Origin: Thalassoroseus pseudoceratinae | GTDB lineage: Bacteria; Planctomycetota; Planctomycetia; Planctomycetales; Planctomycetaceae | DNA: 64,000 bases | Assembly (NCBI RefSeq): GCF_011634775.1 | Contig: NZ_JAALXT010000007.1 | Coordinates: forward strand, 1-64,000 | Direction: 5' to 3' | In this document: positions 46,468 through 55,306 of the stretch, one piece after another | Layout of the letters: each line of letters opens with the position of its first letter | How positions within the stretch are numbered: the stretch's first letter is position 1 | Notes under the pieces: model-generated | Told to the model about the DNA's origin: nothing | The model's input: the letters and a program-made list of their open reading frames with translations, nothing else | The model's database searches: none | Made by a program: the position numbers and the translations under genes

Positions 46468-49377
46468 TCACTCAGGCTGACCAGCGAAAACTAAACGGCC
46501 TTCTTGAACTGCCGGGGCATTAAACTGTAGCCCTGCCCCACTGGGCCCCGCGTACCCAATTGTTTTCCATCGCCCTGGTTGTCCGTCATCAGAGGCTGGG
46601 ACGAGGACCCAAAGGCTGGTTTGTCGCTTCAGTCCCTCCAGTCCTTTGAGACTCCAAGACGATCCTTGAGTAGCGGAACGGCGATACATCCACGCGACGG
46701 GACGCATTTTTCGAGACATCCAATCTGGGGTTTCGGCCTTTTCCTCTACGTTGGCCCAGGCGTTAAGTAGGTCCATCGGTGTCACAGATTTCAGAAGATC
46801 GACAATCACCGGCCGCCATTGGACAACAACCCTTTCTTGCGGAGCCCACCAAGGAAGATCAAGCGGAACTTGCTTCTTTGTTAGTTTAGAGCGGATCGGT
46901 GCTAACTGCTTCGCCAATTGCTCATCGCCTTCCGCGGCCATTTCTAAAATCATGGTCACGAGCAACCATTGGATCTCAGGAAGCATCGTATCATTAGCTA
47001 GCACGTGGACAGCGGCGGTCTTAGTTTTCCCGACCCAGTTGTCTGGCGCCAATGTTTCAAAATCTTTTAATATCTTTCGGCATATTGGCACATGCGTCGC
47101 GGGAGTAAAGACAGCCGGTTCTCCCGACGATATCAAAAGTGATTTTGAACCCTTCTGTTCAAGAACTTTGACACTGTTGCCATCACGTTGAGACTTCCAT
47201 GTATAGTAGCGAGTCTCACCTTGACGTAAGACATGCAAGTCGTCTTGTAAGACATCCATCGATAGAAAGTCTCGAACGGATTGTACGGAACCGTCTTCAC
47301 CAAAAACCGTTTCAATCGTAGCGAGTTGTTGATCGTAGCGTTGGAGCGTTTCCTGGTACGGCTTGGTTTCAAGCCCCATTGCAAAGGAAGCAAGTTCTTC
47401 TCGCCGGGCCGCGACGACTTGAAGATCAGAGGGGTATGGGTTGTCAATCCAGTCCTGCTTGGCCTGTTGCCACTGGAAGTAGTCATCCCATAGCGGGATC
47501 TCCTCGATCGTTAGCTTAAAGTCGGCGGTCCGATAATCGTCAGGCAACGCAACGATATACGTATCCATCCGCTTTCGATAAGTCCTAAGCCAACTCGTTG
47601 GATCGCTAGCTGATTCCTGAAAATGAGCCGTCAGTGTGTTCAGCAAATCTTCACGAGTTCGGCCAGATTGGATCAACTTCTTGGTTTCCTCAAGTCGATT
47701 CTCCCACGGAGGTAACATCTGTAATTGTGCTCGCGCAAGTTGGCTTGCGTTTGACCGAATCGAAGCAATCTGATCTGAGGCGGCAGACAGTTGGTCGCTG
47801 GCTTTCTGCCAATCGTGGCTCTCAATGGCGAGCTCGGCTTCTTTGAAAGCGGTTATCAGACTGTCAGACTGTACTTGAAATTGTTCTGCCCGCTGTTCTG
47901 CTAGTTCCGAGAGTCCCGCTTGCTGTCGCCGCCGCAATCGCTCGACAAGCAATTGCTCGTCGGAGCTGGCTGCCAGTTCTCCCGCCCGTTTCCAATGGCT
48001 TTCGGAAATCGATTCAAATTGTTTGCTGTCAAGTTGGTCCGTCATCATTTGAATCAGCTGCTGCAACGCGGCTTTCCGCTCGACATCAGTCTGCTTTGCT
48101 TGTCGAATTTCATCACCGAGTCCCAGCCATTCCAACTGTTCGAATTCATACTCCTCGGTTAGATCCTGATACCGCTGCTCAGCGGATTCGAGATCTCCGT
48201 CTGCCAGCAGTCCTCGAATTGCCTCGCTTTGCTTATTCATGGCTTGGGATCGAAGCGATTGATAACCCACAAAGCCGACCAGACCGACGACCGCCAGGAC
48301 TGCAAACACTGAGACGCCCACTGTGACCTGCCATCGTCGTCGCTCCCTGATTCGCAACTCAGCAAGGCGGTTTCGCGCTCGACGTTGAAGGGAATCCGGT
48401 ATCTCCGCAGCGTCTACGTTCGTTGCCTCGATCAATCGTTCCAGAGTCGCGGTATCGTTCGACTGATCGTTCAGTAGCTCTTCGAGTTCATACACGAGTC
48501 CCGACAAACGCCGCGATTCTTTCTTTCGAGCCCTTTCATCGCTGACCCAGCCGAGTGCGGGTTGAACCTGTTCGATCAACGGATCATCGTTTGCCAGATT
48601 CACCTTCTTGGCGACGGCAGCCCACTGGTCAGTGAGTTGCATCGCCCAGTCAAGATCGTTCTCTGAAAGCGCCTGGTCAAGCTGGGGCGCTAACTCCGTC
48701 AGTGTCTGACGAGCTTGATTGCTCTGCAACGATGCCCCGGCCTTCGTCAATTTTTGAATGAGCGCATTCGGCACAGGAACTGACCATGAGTCATCCCGTA
48801 AGTACGCCAGCAAGTCACGGACGCGGCCAATGTTGCCTTGTTTGACGGCCTGAGCCGCTTCCTGCTGCGCGTCCTTGATGGCAACTTGTTCGAAACTATG
48901 AAGGTCTACCTCCCAAAAGTGGGTATGCGGATCGGCCTCGACAAGTTGACGCAGAATCGGTACACGAACATCCATCGGGGCTCGCGAAAGATTGACTCGT
49001 CGCCAGCGAGACAACAAATCCTCTAGAGGGGCCTGCTGAGCGTAGGCCTCTTCAAGTTCCTCCGCCCGACCGATGAGAAGGCTCTGAGGCACGGGAAGAT
49101 CATAGTCGGCACATAGTTCGGCCCACAATTCTTCGTCACCCCCGAGATCCAAGTCGGAGACCAGTTCGAGAACCGGTGGCTCACTTTCGGCAAGGTGGAT
49201 GGCCTCGGTACGGAGTCCATTGCGGAGCAGTTCCCCACAACGCTCCAATCGATCATTCACCTTGGCAACAAGCTCGGAATACTCCGCAGCCTGCTGCTCT
49301 AACTTCGGTGTCCGCGTCTGATCCGTTGACTGCAACACCGAAAGAATCTCTTGCGACAACTTCTGATACCGTGACAT
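46468..49377 (-). CDS. Large single-pass helical protein of unknown function
   Basis: A 969-residue protein that I do not recognise. Residues 1-340 are almost wholly alpha-helical with repeated Leu/Glu/Gln-rich pairs of helices. One membrane segment lies at about 347-369 (V-G-V-S-V-F-A-V-L-A-V-V-G-L), preceded by R-E-R-R-R. Residues 375-560 are again coiled-coil or helical-repeat in character. The last 400 residues look globular and Trp-rich (W-W-A-P-Q-E-R-V-V-V-Q-W-R-P, W-K-T-I-G-Y-A-G-P). The shape suggests a scaffold spanning the inner membrane. It lies 100 bases after the GAP1 gene and 51 bases before the GYF gene, well inside the operon. GGAG stands nine bases before the ATG. Confidence 0.8.
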   Translation of the reverse strand: MSRYQKLSQEILSVLQSTDQTRTPKLEQQAAEYSELVAKVNDRLERCGELLRNGLRTEAIHLAESEPPVLELVSDLDLGGDEELWAELCADYDLPVPQSLLIGRAEELEEAYAQQAPLEDLLSRWRRVNLSRAPMDVRVPILRQLVEADPHTHFWEVDLHSFEQVAIKDAQQEAAQAVKQGNIGRVRDLLAYLRDDSWSVPVPNALIQKLTKAGASLQSNQARQTLTELAPQLDQALSENDLDWAMQLTDQWAAVAKKVNLANDDPLIEQVQPALGWVSDERARKKESRRLSGLVYELEELLNDQSNDTATLERLIEATNVDAAEIPDSLQRRARNRLAELRIRERRRWQVTVGVSVFAVLAVVGLVGFVGYQSLRSQAMNKQSEAIRGLLADGDLESAEQRYQDLTEEYEFEQLEWLGLGDEIRQAKQTDVERKAALQQLIQMMTDQLDSKQFESISESHWKRAGELAASSDEQLLVERLRRRQQAGLSELAEQRAEQFQVQSDSLITAFKEAELAIESHDWQKASDQLSAASDQIASIRSNASQLARAQLQMLPPWENRLEETKKLIQSGRTREDLLNTLTAHFQESASDPTSWLRTYRKRMDTYIVALPDDYRTADFKLTIEEIPLWDDYFQWQQAKQDWIDNPYPSDLQVVAARREELASFAMGLETKPYQETLQRYDQQLATIETVFGEDGSVQSVRDFLSMDVLQDDLHVLRQGETRYYTWKSQRDGNSVKVLEQKGSKSLLISSGEPAVFTPATHVPICRKILKDFETLAPDNWVGKTKTAAVHVLANDTMLPEIQWLLVTMILEMAAEGDEQLAKQLAPIRSKLTKKQVPLDLPWWAPQERVVVQWRPVIVDLLKSVTPMDLLNAWANVEEKAETPDWMSRKMRPVAWMYRRSATQGSSWSLKGLEGLKRQTSLWVLVPASDDGQPGRWKTIGYAGPSGAGLQFNAPAVQEGRLVFAGQPE

Positions 49378-49477
49378 AAAGACCCGCTCCGATTCGAACT
49401 AAGCATCTCAAGCAGTAAGCAAGCCGATTGTAGTTATCGACAAACCCATAACACCTTCTATCAACACATGATTAGAG

Positions 49478-52243
49478 TTAGTCTGAGTCTATGATTCGGA
49501 TGATGTATCCAAAATCTAGCTTTTCTTTCTCTCGCGTCGCGTCGTCTCCTTTGGTTCGTTTTCTCGAAGCTGCGGTAGACGTCGGGTTGTGTAAATTCAC
49601 TTTTTGGATTGACATGCGAATCGCCCCGCCACGGATAGGCAGTTTGCTTGGATTCATTGCCATCATATCTGCTTTGAACTTCTTGTTGTATTCGTCAAAC
49701 TTTCTCAGCAATTCTTCCTCGGAGTGCGCCGGTTGCCCACTATTGTTTTTCTTTGTTAGGGGAAGCCGTCCGTCAAACTGGCTCAATTGCTGATTGGCAT
49801 CTACGTCATCCATTGTCAGAGCTGTCTCAAAGAAAGCGGACTCATCTCCAAAGCCATCAATTGTCGTGTATTTTCGCAACCTGCTCATCAATTCCTCAAA
49901 ATCGATGGAGAAGTTAATTACACTAGCTTTTAGATCAATTGTGAGTTTGTCACGATGTTCTGAGAGAGTCTGCCCGCCTACACGACTCAAGGCATCGAAA
50001 TAAAAGGTCAGTCTGCTTTTATCCGCAAGGCCAGTAAACATGCTACTGTTATTCTTTACATTCGCTTTCACAGGCTCCGCATCGTAGATCGTCCAAGAAC
50101 TTTGAATTTCTAAAGGTGGGATAAACTCATCTCCCTTGGGATCAGGTATGAGCTGATATTCCCAGCGATAGCCAAATTCTCTGGAACTATCACGTTCAAG
50201 AACAATTTCTTTGGTGGTAAAAAGTGGAACGTCACCTAGGTAAACTCGACGCTTGATTCCTGCCGCTTCGACCCCCAGGAAGCACCATCGTAATTCGTCG
50301 AGAAACAATGCTTTCGTAGGCGGACTGCCGGTCAGTTTGTCAATGGTGAGTGATCCGGCATGCTCACGTTCCGGCGGTGTGATCGTTACTGTGATCGAGT
50401 TTCTATATCGTTGCGAAGACCTCACAATTTTCAACTTGAGCCCTGTAGCTTCCGATATTTCGTATCTCACTCCGTCGTCCATTTGGGGAATCCAGAAGTC
50501 CATAAGTTTGACTTCGACATCCTGTGGGAGTTCTAGCAGATCGACTGCAAACCCTTTCTCGGACAATAGTTTGTTTAGCAATTTTGAGCCGGATATCATA
50601 CTCGAAATTACAACGGGTTCCGTCTTTCCACTCTTCCAACTATTGACAGATTTTCGTTTAATATCCTGTCTTTCTCTTGTGTCTATTTCTGCTTGAACTA
50701 TGCGGATTCTATTGTCAACTTGAGGTCGCCATTCGGTACTAAAGCTTGACTCAATGTCGGTTTGGCCAGTGAGTACTTGCAAGATTTTCCCTAAAAGATC
50801 AACATTATATCTCACAGCCTTTAGCCGTTTCAGCTCGTCGCTGTTGGTTTCTTCGGAAGCAATCTGCTTCTCGACCCACATTGAGAAAGCTTTTTTAAGT
50901 TCTTTAAGTTCGTTTGGGGTGGACTTAAATCGTTGCTGAATGTTTTTGTCTTTAGAGATCATTGGCAAAATATCGACACCTTTTGCGAGTTTTTCTAGCA
51001 GATCGGAGGCGACATGACTCACGTCAGGTTGCTTTGGTTCCTCAGGTAATGGAACTGACGATTCCGTTCTTTGGCTCTTTTTTAGCGTAGTAGCGTTTAG
51101 ATCAGTTCTGGTTTTTCCAGATTGCGTTTTTCCGTTCTTGGCTACGTCGCCCGCTTTTTTACCGTCAGTTTGAATGCTAAAGCGTGAGTACAGAACCGCA
51201 AAGGTCACAATGATCATCACCACGCTCAATGCGAGAAGCGAGAGCACCAGTTTCAGCACGCTACGTTTCTCGGTCGTTTGTGGCACATCGGTGACGCCGC
51301 GTCGGCGGCGGCTGGGGGGCGTTTTGTCGGGTGGCGTTTGGGGCGTGTCAGCGATAGGATAAGACTCGAACTCAACATCGACGCTATCCCCTGTCGCAGA
51401 AGCTGCTGGAACTGGAGGAGGCGTGCTTGGTCGTTGAGGACGGGGCTTGCCGGACTTCGTTTGTCCGGTGCGTGCCGCTTCGACCCATGGTCCGGCTGGA
51501 GGTTTGCCGAGGGGCTTGGTGAGATCAATCCGCAAATCTCGGACGAAGCGTCGTGATTCATGGGCTTCTTTGGTGCCTGTTAGGACTACCCGCCAACGAC
51601 AATCCACATTTTGCAATGTGCTGTTGAGATAGGTTGTGAAGGTCGGCTCCCACCGACGGTTAGGCGGAAGGAGAGCCAGCGTCTCGGCGAAGAGACTCAA
51701 GACATCCATTCCTGATTCCGCCACTATGTAGACTTGCTGTTTCGGATGCTGGTCGAGGTGATCCAGCAACACCCCGCCCCAACCGGCATCTCCTGTAAGC
51801 TGGTGCCAATCTCGACACGGGCCGGGTCGAACAGTGGGTTGAGCGGGCGCAGGCGGCGGAAGTTGCCGGACCTGACCGTTCCAGGTCGTGATCATCGACT
51901 CGGAAAGTAAAGCCGCTGCTGGACTACTGGCGGTTTCACATTCCTGATCGGTCAGCACGAGATGATGACAGAGCTTGTTGGTTCGACCTGTATAGTCGCG
52001 ACCCGCATCAGCAATCCTGGCTAGAAGATGCAGTTTCCGTCCGCTAATCGTTTGCACGAAGTGAGAATAGGCCACGGGATTCGCTGAGTCACCGGGTGCA
52101 GCCAGATGCCGATAACCACACAACCGTTCGAGCGAACTGACCAATGGAGCAGACATTCCAGCGGTGGCGGCAACCGTACAGAAACCGCTACTGCCTGGCT
52201 TCAGTCCCTTCTTGGCCGATGTGTAAATCAATTCTTGGGGCAT
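49478..52243 (-). CDS. GTPase-associated protein 1 (GAP1-N type) with transmembrane segment and large C-terminal region
   Basis: A 921-residue protein. Residues 1-230 match what I know as the N-terminal domain of GTPase-associated protein 1: L-I-Y-T-S-A-K-K-G-L-K-P-G-S-S-G-F-C-T-V, then G-Y-R-H-L, S-G-R-K-L-H-L-L-A-R-I-A-D-A-G, D-Y-T-G-R-T-N-K-L-C-H-H, and T-G-D-A-G-W-G-G. A Pro/Arg-rich linker (about 255-320) leads to one membrane segment at about 331-353. Beyond it, residues 355-921 are unlike the rest: charged, helical, then beta-rich, with no family I recognise. DNA for this part (about 49480-51200) is visibly richer in A and T than its neighbours. In other bacteria GAP1 proteins are encoded next to special GTPases, as here (57 bases after the GTPase gene). 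The added membrane anchor and new C-terminus are unusual. Confidence 0.85.
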   Translation of the reverse strand: MPQELIYTSAKKGLKPGSSGFCTVAATAGMSAPLVSSLERLCGYRHLAAPGDSANPVAYSHFVQTISGRKLHLLARIADAGRDYTGRTNKLCHHLVLTDQECETASSPAAALLSESMITTWNGQVRQLPPPAPAQPTVRPGPCRDWHQLTGDAGWGGVLLDHLDQHPKQQVYIVAESGMDVLSLFAETLALLPPNRRWEPTFTTYLNSTLQNVDCRWRVVLTGTKEAHESRRFVRDLRIDLTKPLGKPPAGPWVEAARTGQTKSGKPRPQRPSTPPPVPAASATGDSVDVEFESYPIADTPQTPPDKTPPSRRRRGVTDVPQTTEKRSVLKLVLSLLALSVVMIIVTFAVLYSRFSIQTDGKKAGDVAKNGKTQSGKTRTDLNATTLKKSQRTESSVPLPEEPKQPDVSHVASDLLEKLAKGVDILPMISKDKNIQQRFKSTPNELKELKKAFSMWVEKQIASEETNSDELKRLKAVRYNVDLLGKILQVLTGQTDIESSFSTEWRPQVDNRIRIVQAEIDTRERQDIKRKSVNSWKSGKTEPVVISSMISGSKLLNKLLSEKGFAVDLLELPQDVEVKLMDFWIPQMDDGVRYEISEATGLKLKIVRSSQRYRNSITVTITPPEREHAGSLTIDKLTGSPPTKALFLDELRWCFLGVEAAGIKRRVYLGDVPLFTTKEIVLERDSSREFGYRWEYQLIPDPKGDEFIPPLEIQSSWTIYDAEPVKANVKNNSSMFTGLADKSRLTFYFDALSRVGGQTLSEHRDKLTIDLKASVINFSIDFEELMSRLRKYTTIDGFGDESAFFETALTMDDVDANQQLSQFDGRLPLTKKNNSGQPAHSEEELLRKFDEYNKKFKADMMAMNPSKLPIRGGAIRMSIQKVNLHNPTSTAASRKRTKGDDATREKEKLDFGYIIRIIDSD

Positions 52244-52300
52244 GGCATCAGTCGCTTGATTCGGGGAGACACGAAGATATTCAGACGGGTTGGCGAGACA

Positions 52301-53575
52301 TTAGGAGCGTCGTCGCTGCCCTACGATCGGGACAAGTCCCTTAGTCGTTCGTGCGAGAGCATAGAGCATCGGCACTGTTACCCATTGAGGCGCAGTTTCG
52401 GCCGGTCGAATCCGATCAAGACCGGTCTCAGAATCGACTTCAACGTGGGAGCCAACTGCACTCGTTGGGATGTAGATGACTTCCTTGCAGAAACTTTCTG
52501 CGGCAGCGACAATTTCCGGCGAGATCTTCAAGAGTTGTTCTCGGACCTTTGCCGAGAACTGTTCGATTCCCTTCAAATCGATTCCGTTCATTCGCTGCTC
52601 ATCGTGCACGACTGTGCGAAGCGGTTCGCCCTCCGGGAAGCCACCAAGAATCGGCTCGACCCATTGATCGGCTTTGGTCAACACGACGATCAGCGGACGA
52701 TCGTGCTGACCGCGTGAGGACAAACCGGCGTACCGTCGAACTCGGCTAGCGGCTTCTTGCAACACAGGTTCTTGACGGCTCAACACACGGGGCTTGCCCT
52801 CAAGATTTGCCGCTTGGCGGAAGCGGACATCTTGGAGCGGATCAAAGACGAACATCAGTGCCCGAGAGCGAGCAAGGTGTCGCGTTACAGGATTCGCCGC
52901 AGTATCAGCCCCCGGTTGGAATGACTCGCCGGCGTTGTCATAGAGGCAAACCACCCGAGCGAGTTTCTCTGCCTGTTTTGCTTGTGGATGATCGTTTCGC
53001 GGCTGTAGGGTAAATAGAAATGGTCGGGCATAGATAACGTTCTGGTTCCCGAAATTCACAGAAGCGTACAAATCGCCTTGAGTTTCCGTTTTCCGAATGA
53101 GATCACCCAGTGGAATTGACTCGGTTCCACGCGAGTTAACAAACAGGGCTTCCTCGTACTCATTGAGATGTTGATTCATCTCTGGGTCAGCATCGTTGAA
53201 GGCGAGCCGAAACTCCTCCCCGACACGTCGCCGCATTTCCCAGGTCATTGATGCTAGATAGTAGGATTTGCCACTGCCCGGCGCACCAAAGATTGATAGG
53301 AAATGTGCGGGCATCTCGAGCGAGGCACGCGGAATTTGTAAATGACAGTTCGGGCAGGCAAGCCGTAAGCAAGGAAAGCCTTTGGCATCGATTGCCTCAC
53401 CTTGAACGGTGAAGCGTGTTGGCCTGAAGCGAATGGGCTGATCAGAACCAAGTTTGCTATCACCCAATAGATCGATGTGCTCTGACACAAATAGTATCTC
53501 CTCCGGTTTGCAGGCGGTCCAACAGTGTGGACAAGTCAGATTGCGGAGGATGGGGGTCGTGTTGGTAATAGTCAT
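52301..53575 (-). CDS. Zinc-finger P-loop GTPase (DO-GTPase2-like)
   Basis: A 424-residue protein. The ATG at 53575 has AGGG eight bases upstream; an ATG at 53593 is the alternative. Residues 15-77 contain two Cys pairs (C-P-H-C at 15-18, C-P-N-C at 74-77) that make a treble-clef or ribbon zinc site. The GTPase part has a Walker A loop G-A-P-G-S-G-K-S (97-104), a D-N-A-G-E in the switch II position (213-217), and T-K-A-D (300-303) in place of N-K-x-D, giving guanine specificity. I place it with the DO-GTPase2 type that accompanies GAP1 proteins; the assignment is from memory of motif order. In this operon it is the likely nucleotide switch that controls the membrane assembly. No membrane segment is seen, so it is cytoplasmic. 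Confidence 0.85.
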   Translation of the reverse strand: MTITNTTPILRNLTCPHCWTACKPEEILFVSEHIDLLGDSKLGSDQPIRFRPTRFTVQGEAIDAKGFPCLRLACPNCHLQIPRASLEMPAHFLSIFGAPGSGKSYYLASMTWEMRRRVGEEFRLAFNDADPEMNQHLNEYEEALFVNSRGTESIPLGDLIRKTETQGDLYASVNFGNQNVIYARPFLFTLQPRNDHPQAKQAEKLARVVCLYDNAGESFQPGADTAANPVTRHLARSRALMFVFDPLQDVRFRQAANLEGKPRVLSRQEPVLQEAASRVRRYAGLSSRGQHDRPLIVVLTKADQWVEPILGGFPEGEPLRTVVHDEQRMNGIDLKGIEQFSAKVREQLLKISPEIVAAAESFCKEVIYIPTSAVGSHVEVDSETGLDRIRPAETAPQWVTVPMLYALARTTKGLVPIVGQRRRS

Positions 53576-53633
53576 TGATAGCCCTTGAGTCATGAACCAG
53601 CCGACGAATTAACGTTCCGAATCGGCTCGAGGA

Positions 53634-54212
53634 TCACTGCTCGATGATTTTTTTGGATGAATCGATCGAGTCGGTCGACTGTCTAGCGTCAAGACGGCGG
53701 CCGAGCGTGTCTATCTGATTTTGCAGCTGGCCGGCCATTTCCCTAAGCTTCTTGTCATCGGGATAATGCTGAGTCAGGGAATAGGCTTTCAGAAGCGTGT
53801 CAAATGCAGATCGTGTGTTACCCCCCGCATTCTGCTGATTAGCTCGATTCATGAGTTCCTCAACGGTACGAGTTGTTTCCGTGGGATCGGCATCAAACGA
53901 TTCGCTGCGTGACTCTACCCATGACCGACCGTTTGACTCTGTATCCGTGCCGGAAACTGCTTCATCCTGACTCACTGAATGTACTGGAGAAGACGATTCT
54001 GCTAGGGGGGGTTCCGAATCGTTAGACGGCTGTTGTTCAGACGATTCGGTGGCTTCGTCGGTCGATGTCTGCTTCTCGGCTGTCGGTTCAAACTCTGTAT
54101 TCAGGATCAAATATAGGAGAACGACAAGCATCAACCCTGCTGCAAGTCCGATGATAAGTCGACGGCTGATTGATATCGATTCGCGAAAATCGTTTGAAGG
54201 TACAGGAGGCAC
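53634..54212 (-). CDS. Small single-pass protein with TPR-like C-terminus, first gene of the GTPase operon
   Basis: The frame is open from 54455, but no start has a good ribosome site. I choose the GTG at 54212, which places one membrane segment (R-R-L-I-I-G-L-A-A-G-L-M-L-V-V-L-L) about 20 residues from the N-terminus; an ATG at 54305 and a GTG at 54455 are alternatives. After the membrane comes a long Ser/Glu-rich, low-complexity linker, then about 70 helical residues with A-F-D-T-L-L-K-A-Y-S-L-T-Q-H-Y-P-D-D, which look like one or two tetratricopeptide-type helices. It ends 58 bases before the GTPase start. It may carry a sensor or periplasmic binding surface; nothing more can be said. Confidence 0.6.
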   Translation of the reverse strand: MPPVPSNDFRESISISRRLIIGLAAGLMLVVLLYLILNTEFEPTAEKQTSTDEATESSEQQPSNDSEPPLAESSSPVHSVSQDEAVSGTDTESNGRSWVESRSESFDADPTETTRTVEELMNRANQQNAGGNTRSAFDTLLKAYSLTQHYPDDKKLREMAGQLQNQIDTLGRRLDARQSTDSIDSSKKIIEQ

Positions 54213-55306
54213 AATGAGGATAACCAGCGAGAGATTTGGCGGGAACGAAGGAGAGAGTCTGGGGAGGAGAGTACGCTTGCGTTCACGTTCTCCGATTCGG
54301 AGCATATCACACGCTGAACGTTGGTCAAGAAGTAATAGAACGTTCCGCAAAATGTGCAATAAGAAGGACACTCCAACAATTGAGAACCTAGTGTTCCCTA
54401 GTGTGACATGAGTGTATCTACTAGGCTGGATCTGTGCACTGGGCGGCGTTCCCACGACCGTCTGTAGTAATCTTCAAGTTAGCGAACGGATTCGTCCATT
54501 TCGTTGCTCAACCGGATGTCCGAACTATTGCGTTTTAGGCTAGGTTCACACTAATTCTTTACTTGCAATACCAAGAGTCTTGAGTCCAACTTCAATCAAC
54601 CGCTCCCGCGAAACCGGATTGTAATTGAGCGATATATGAGATCAACGTTCGCCATGATGGGTAGACGCCATCTTGCTGATGCCAGAACATCTCTCCGGCC
54701 ATTCCTGTCAATTCAGCGTACTCGAACCGAATACTCGGCATCCCATGAAAAGCCAATCTATCAGCATTGCCTACAGAGTCTTTTTTGCGTTCATGTTGTA
54801 ATTTTGAAACGGCTTTCGCTTCTATGAACAACGGTCCGGGGGGTATGACGTTGTGGGTGTGCTGATCACTTCAATGTGCGCCGTGACACGACTATGTAGG
54901 TCGAGACCCGCCGTATGCTGCGAATACGAGATTCATTGAAAGACGTTTCAGGAAGGTCACTGCCAAGTGTTAGAGTTCTTTGGCGGTATGACCACAACGG
55001 ATGGAAGGAAAACCGACACTAGTGGACTATCAACCGCTCTGCCATCCCTGCACGGAATAGATTGACAACGTGCGAGGCAGGTTCCGCCGGAAAGGAACAT
55101 CGGGGAAAAGGTCACATGACGGAGGGGGCGGCGAGTATTACAAGAGGTACGGCTTGAATCACGTCTTCCCTCTAATAGATGGGAAGGGGGCATTGAAAAA
55201 GCTTGAGTGAGATGAGCCGCAATTGTCATTTCTTGTAATGTGTAGTGGCTCACCGGTATGCTGGGAACATCGCATGGTCACTCTCGGACTCAAAAGGAGA
55301 AATCAG
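54213..55306. other. Divergent intergenic region before the GTPase operon
   Basis: This stretch should contain the promoter of the minus-strand operon and that of the plus-strand LRR gene. A 79-residue minus frame at 54592-54831 begins with an ATG but shows no motif, so I do not call it. A weak hairpin, CTTCCC/GGGAAG, occurs around 55165-55187. No terminator with a T-run and no transposase motif was seen. Confidence 0.4.

Noticed and set aside
54592-54831. A 79-codon minus-strand frame upstream of the GTPase operon
   Set aside because: No ribosome site, no motif and no known domain; not enough to call a gene.
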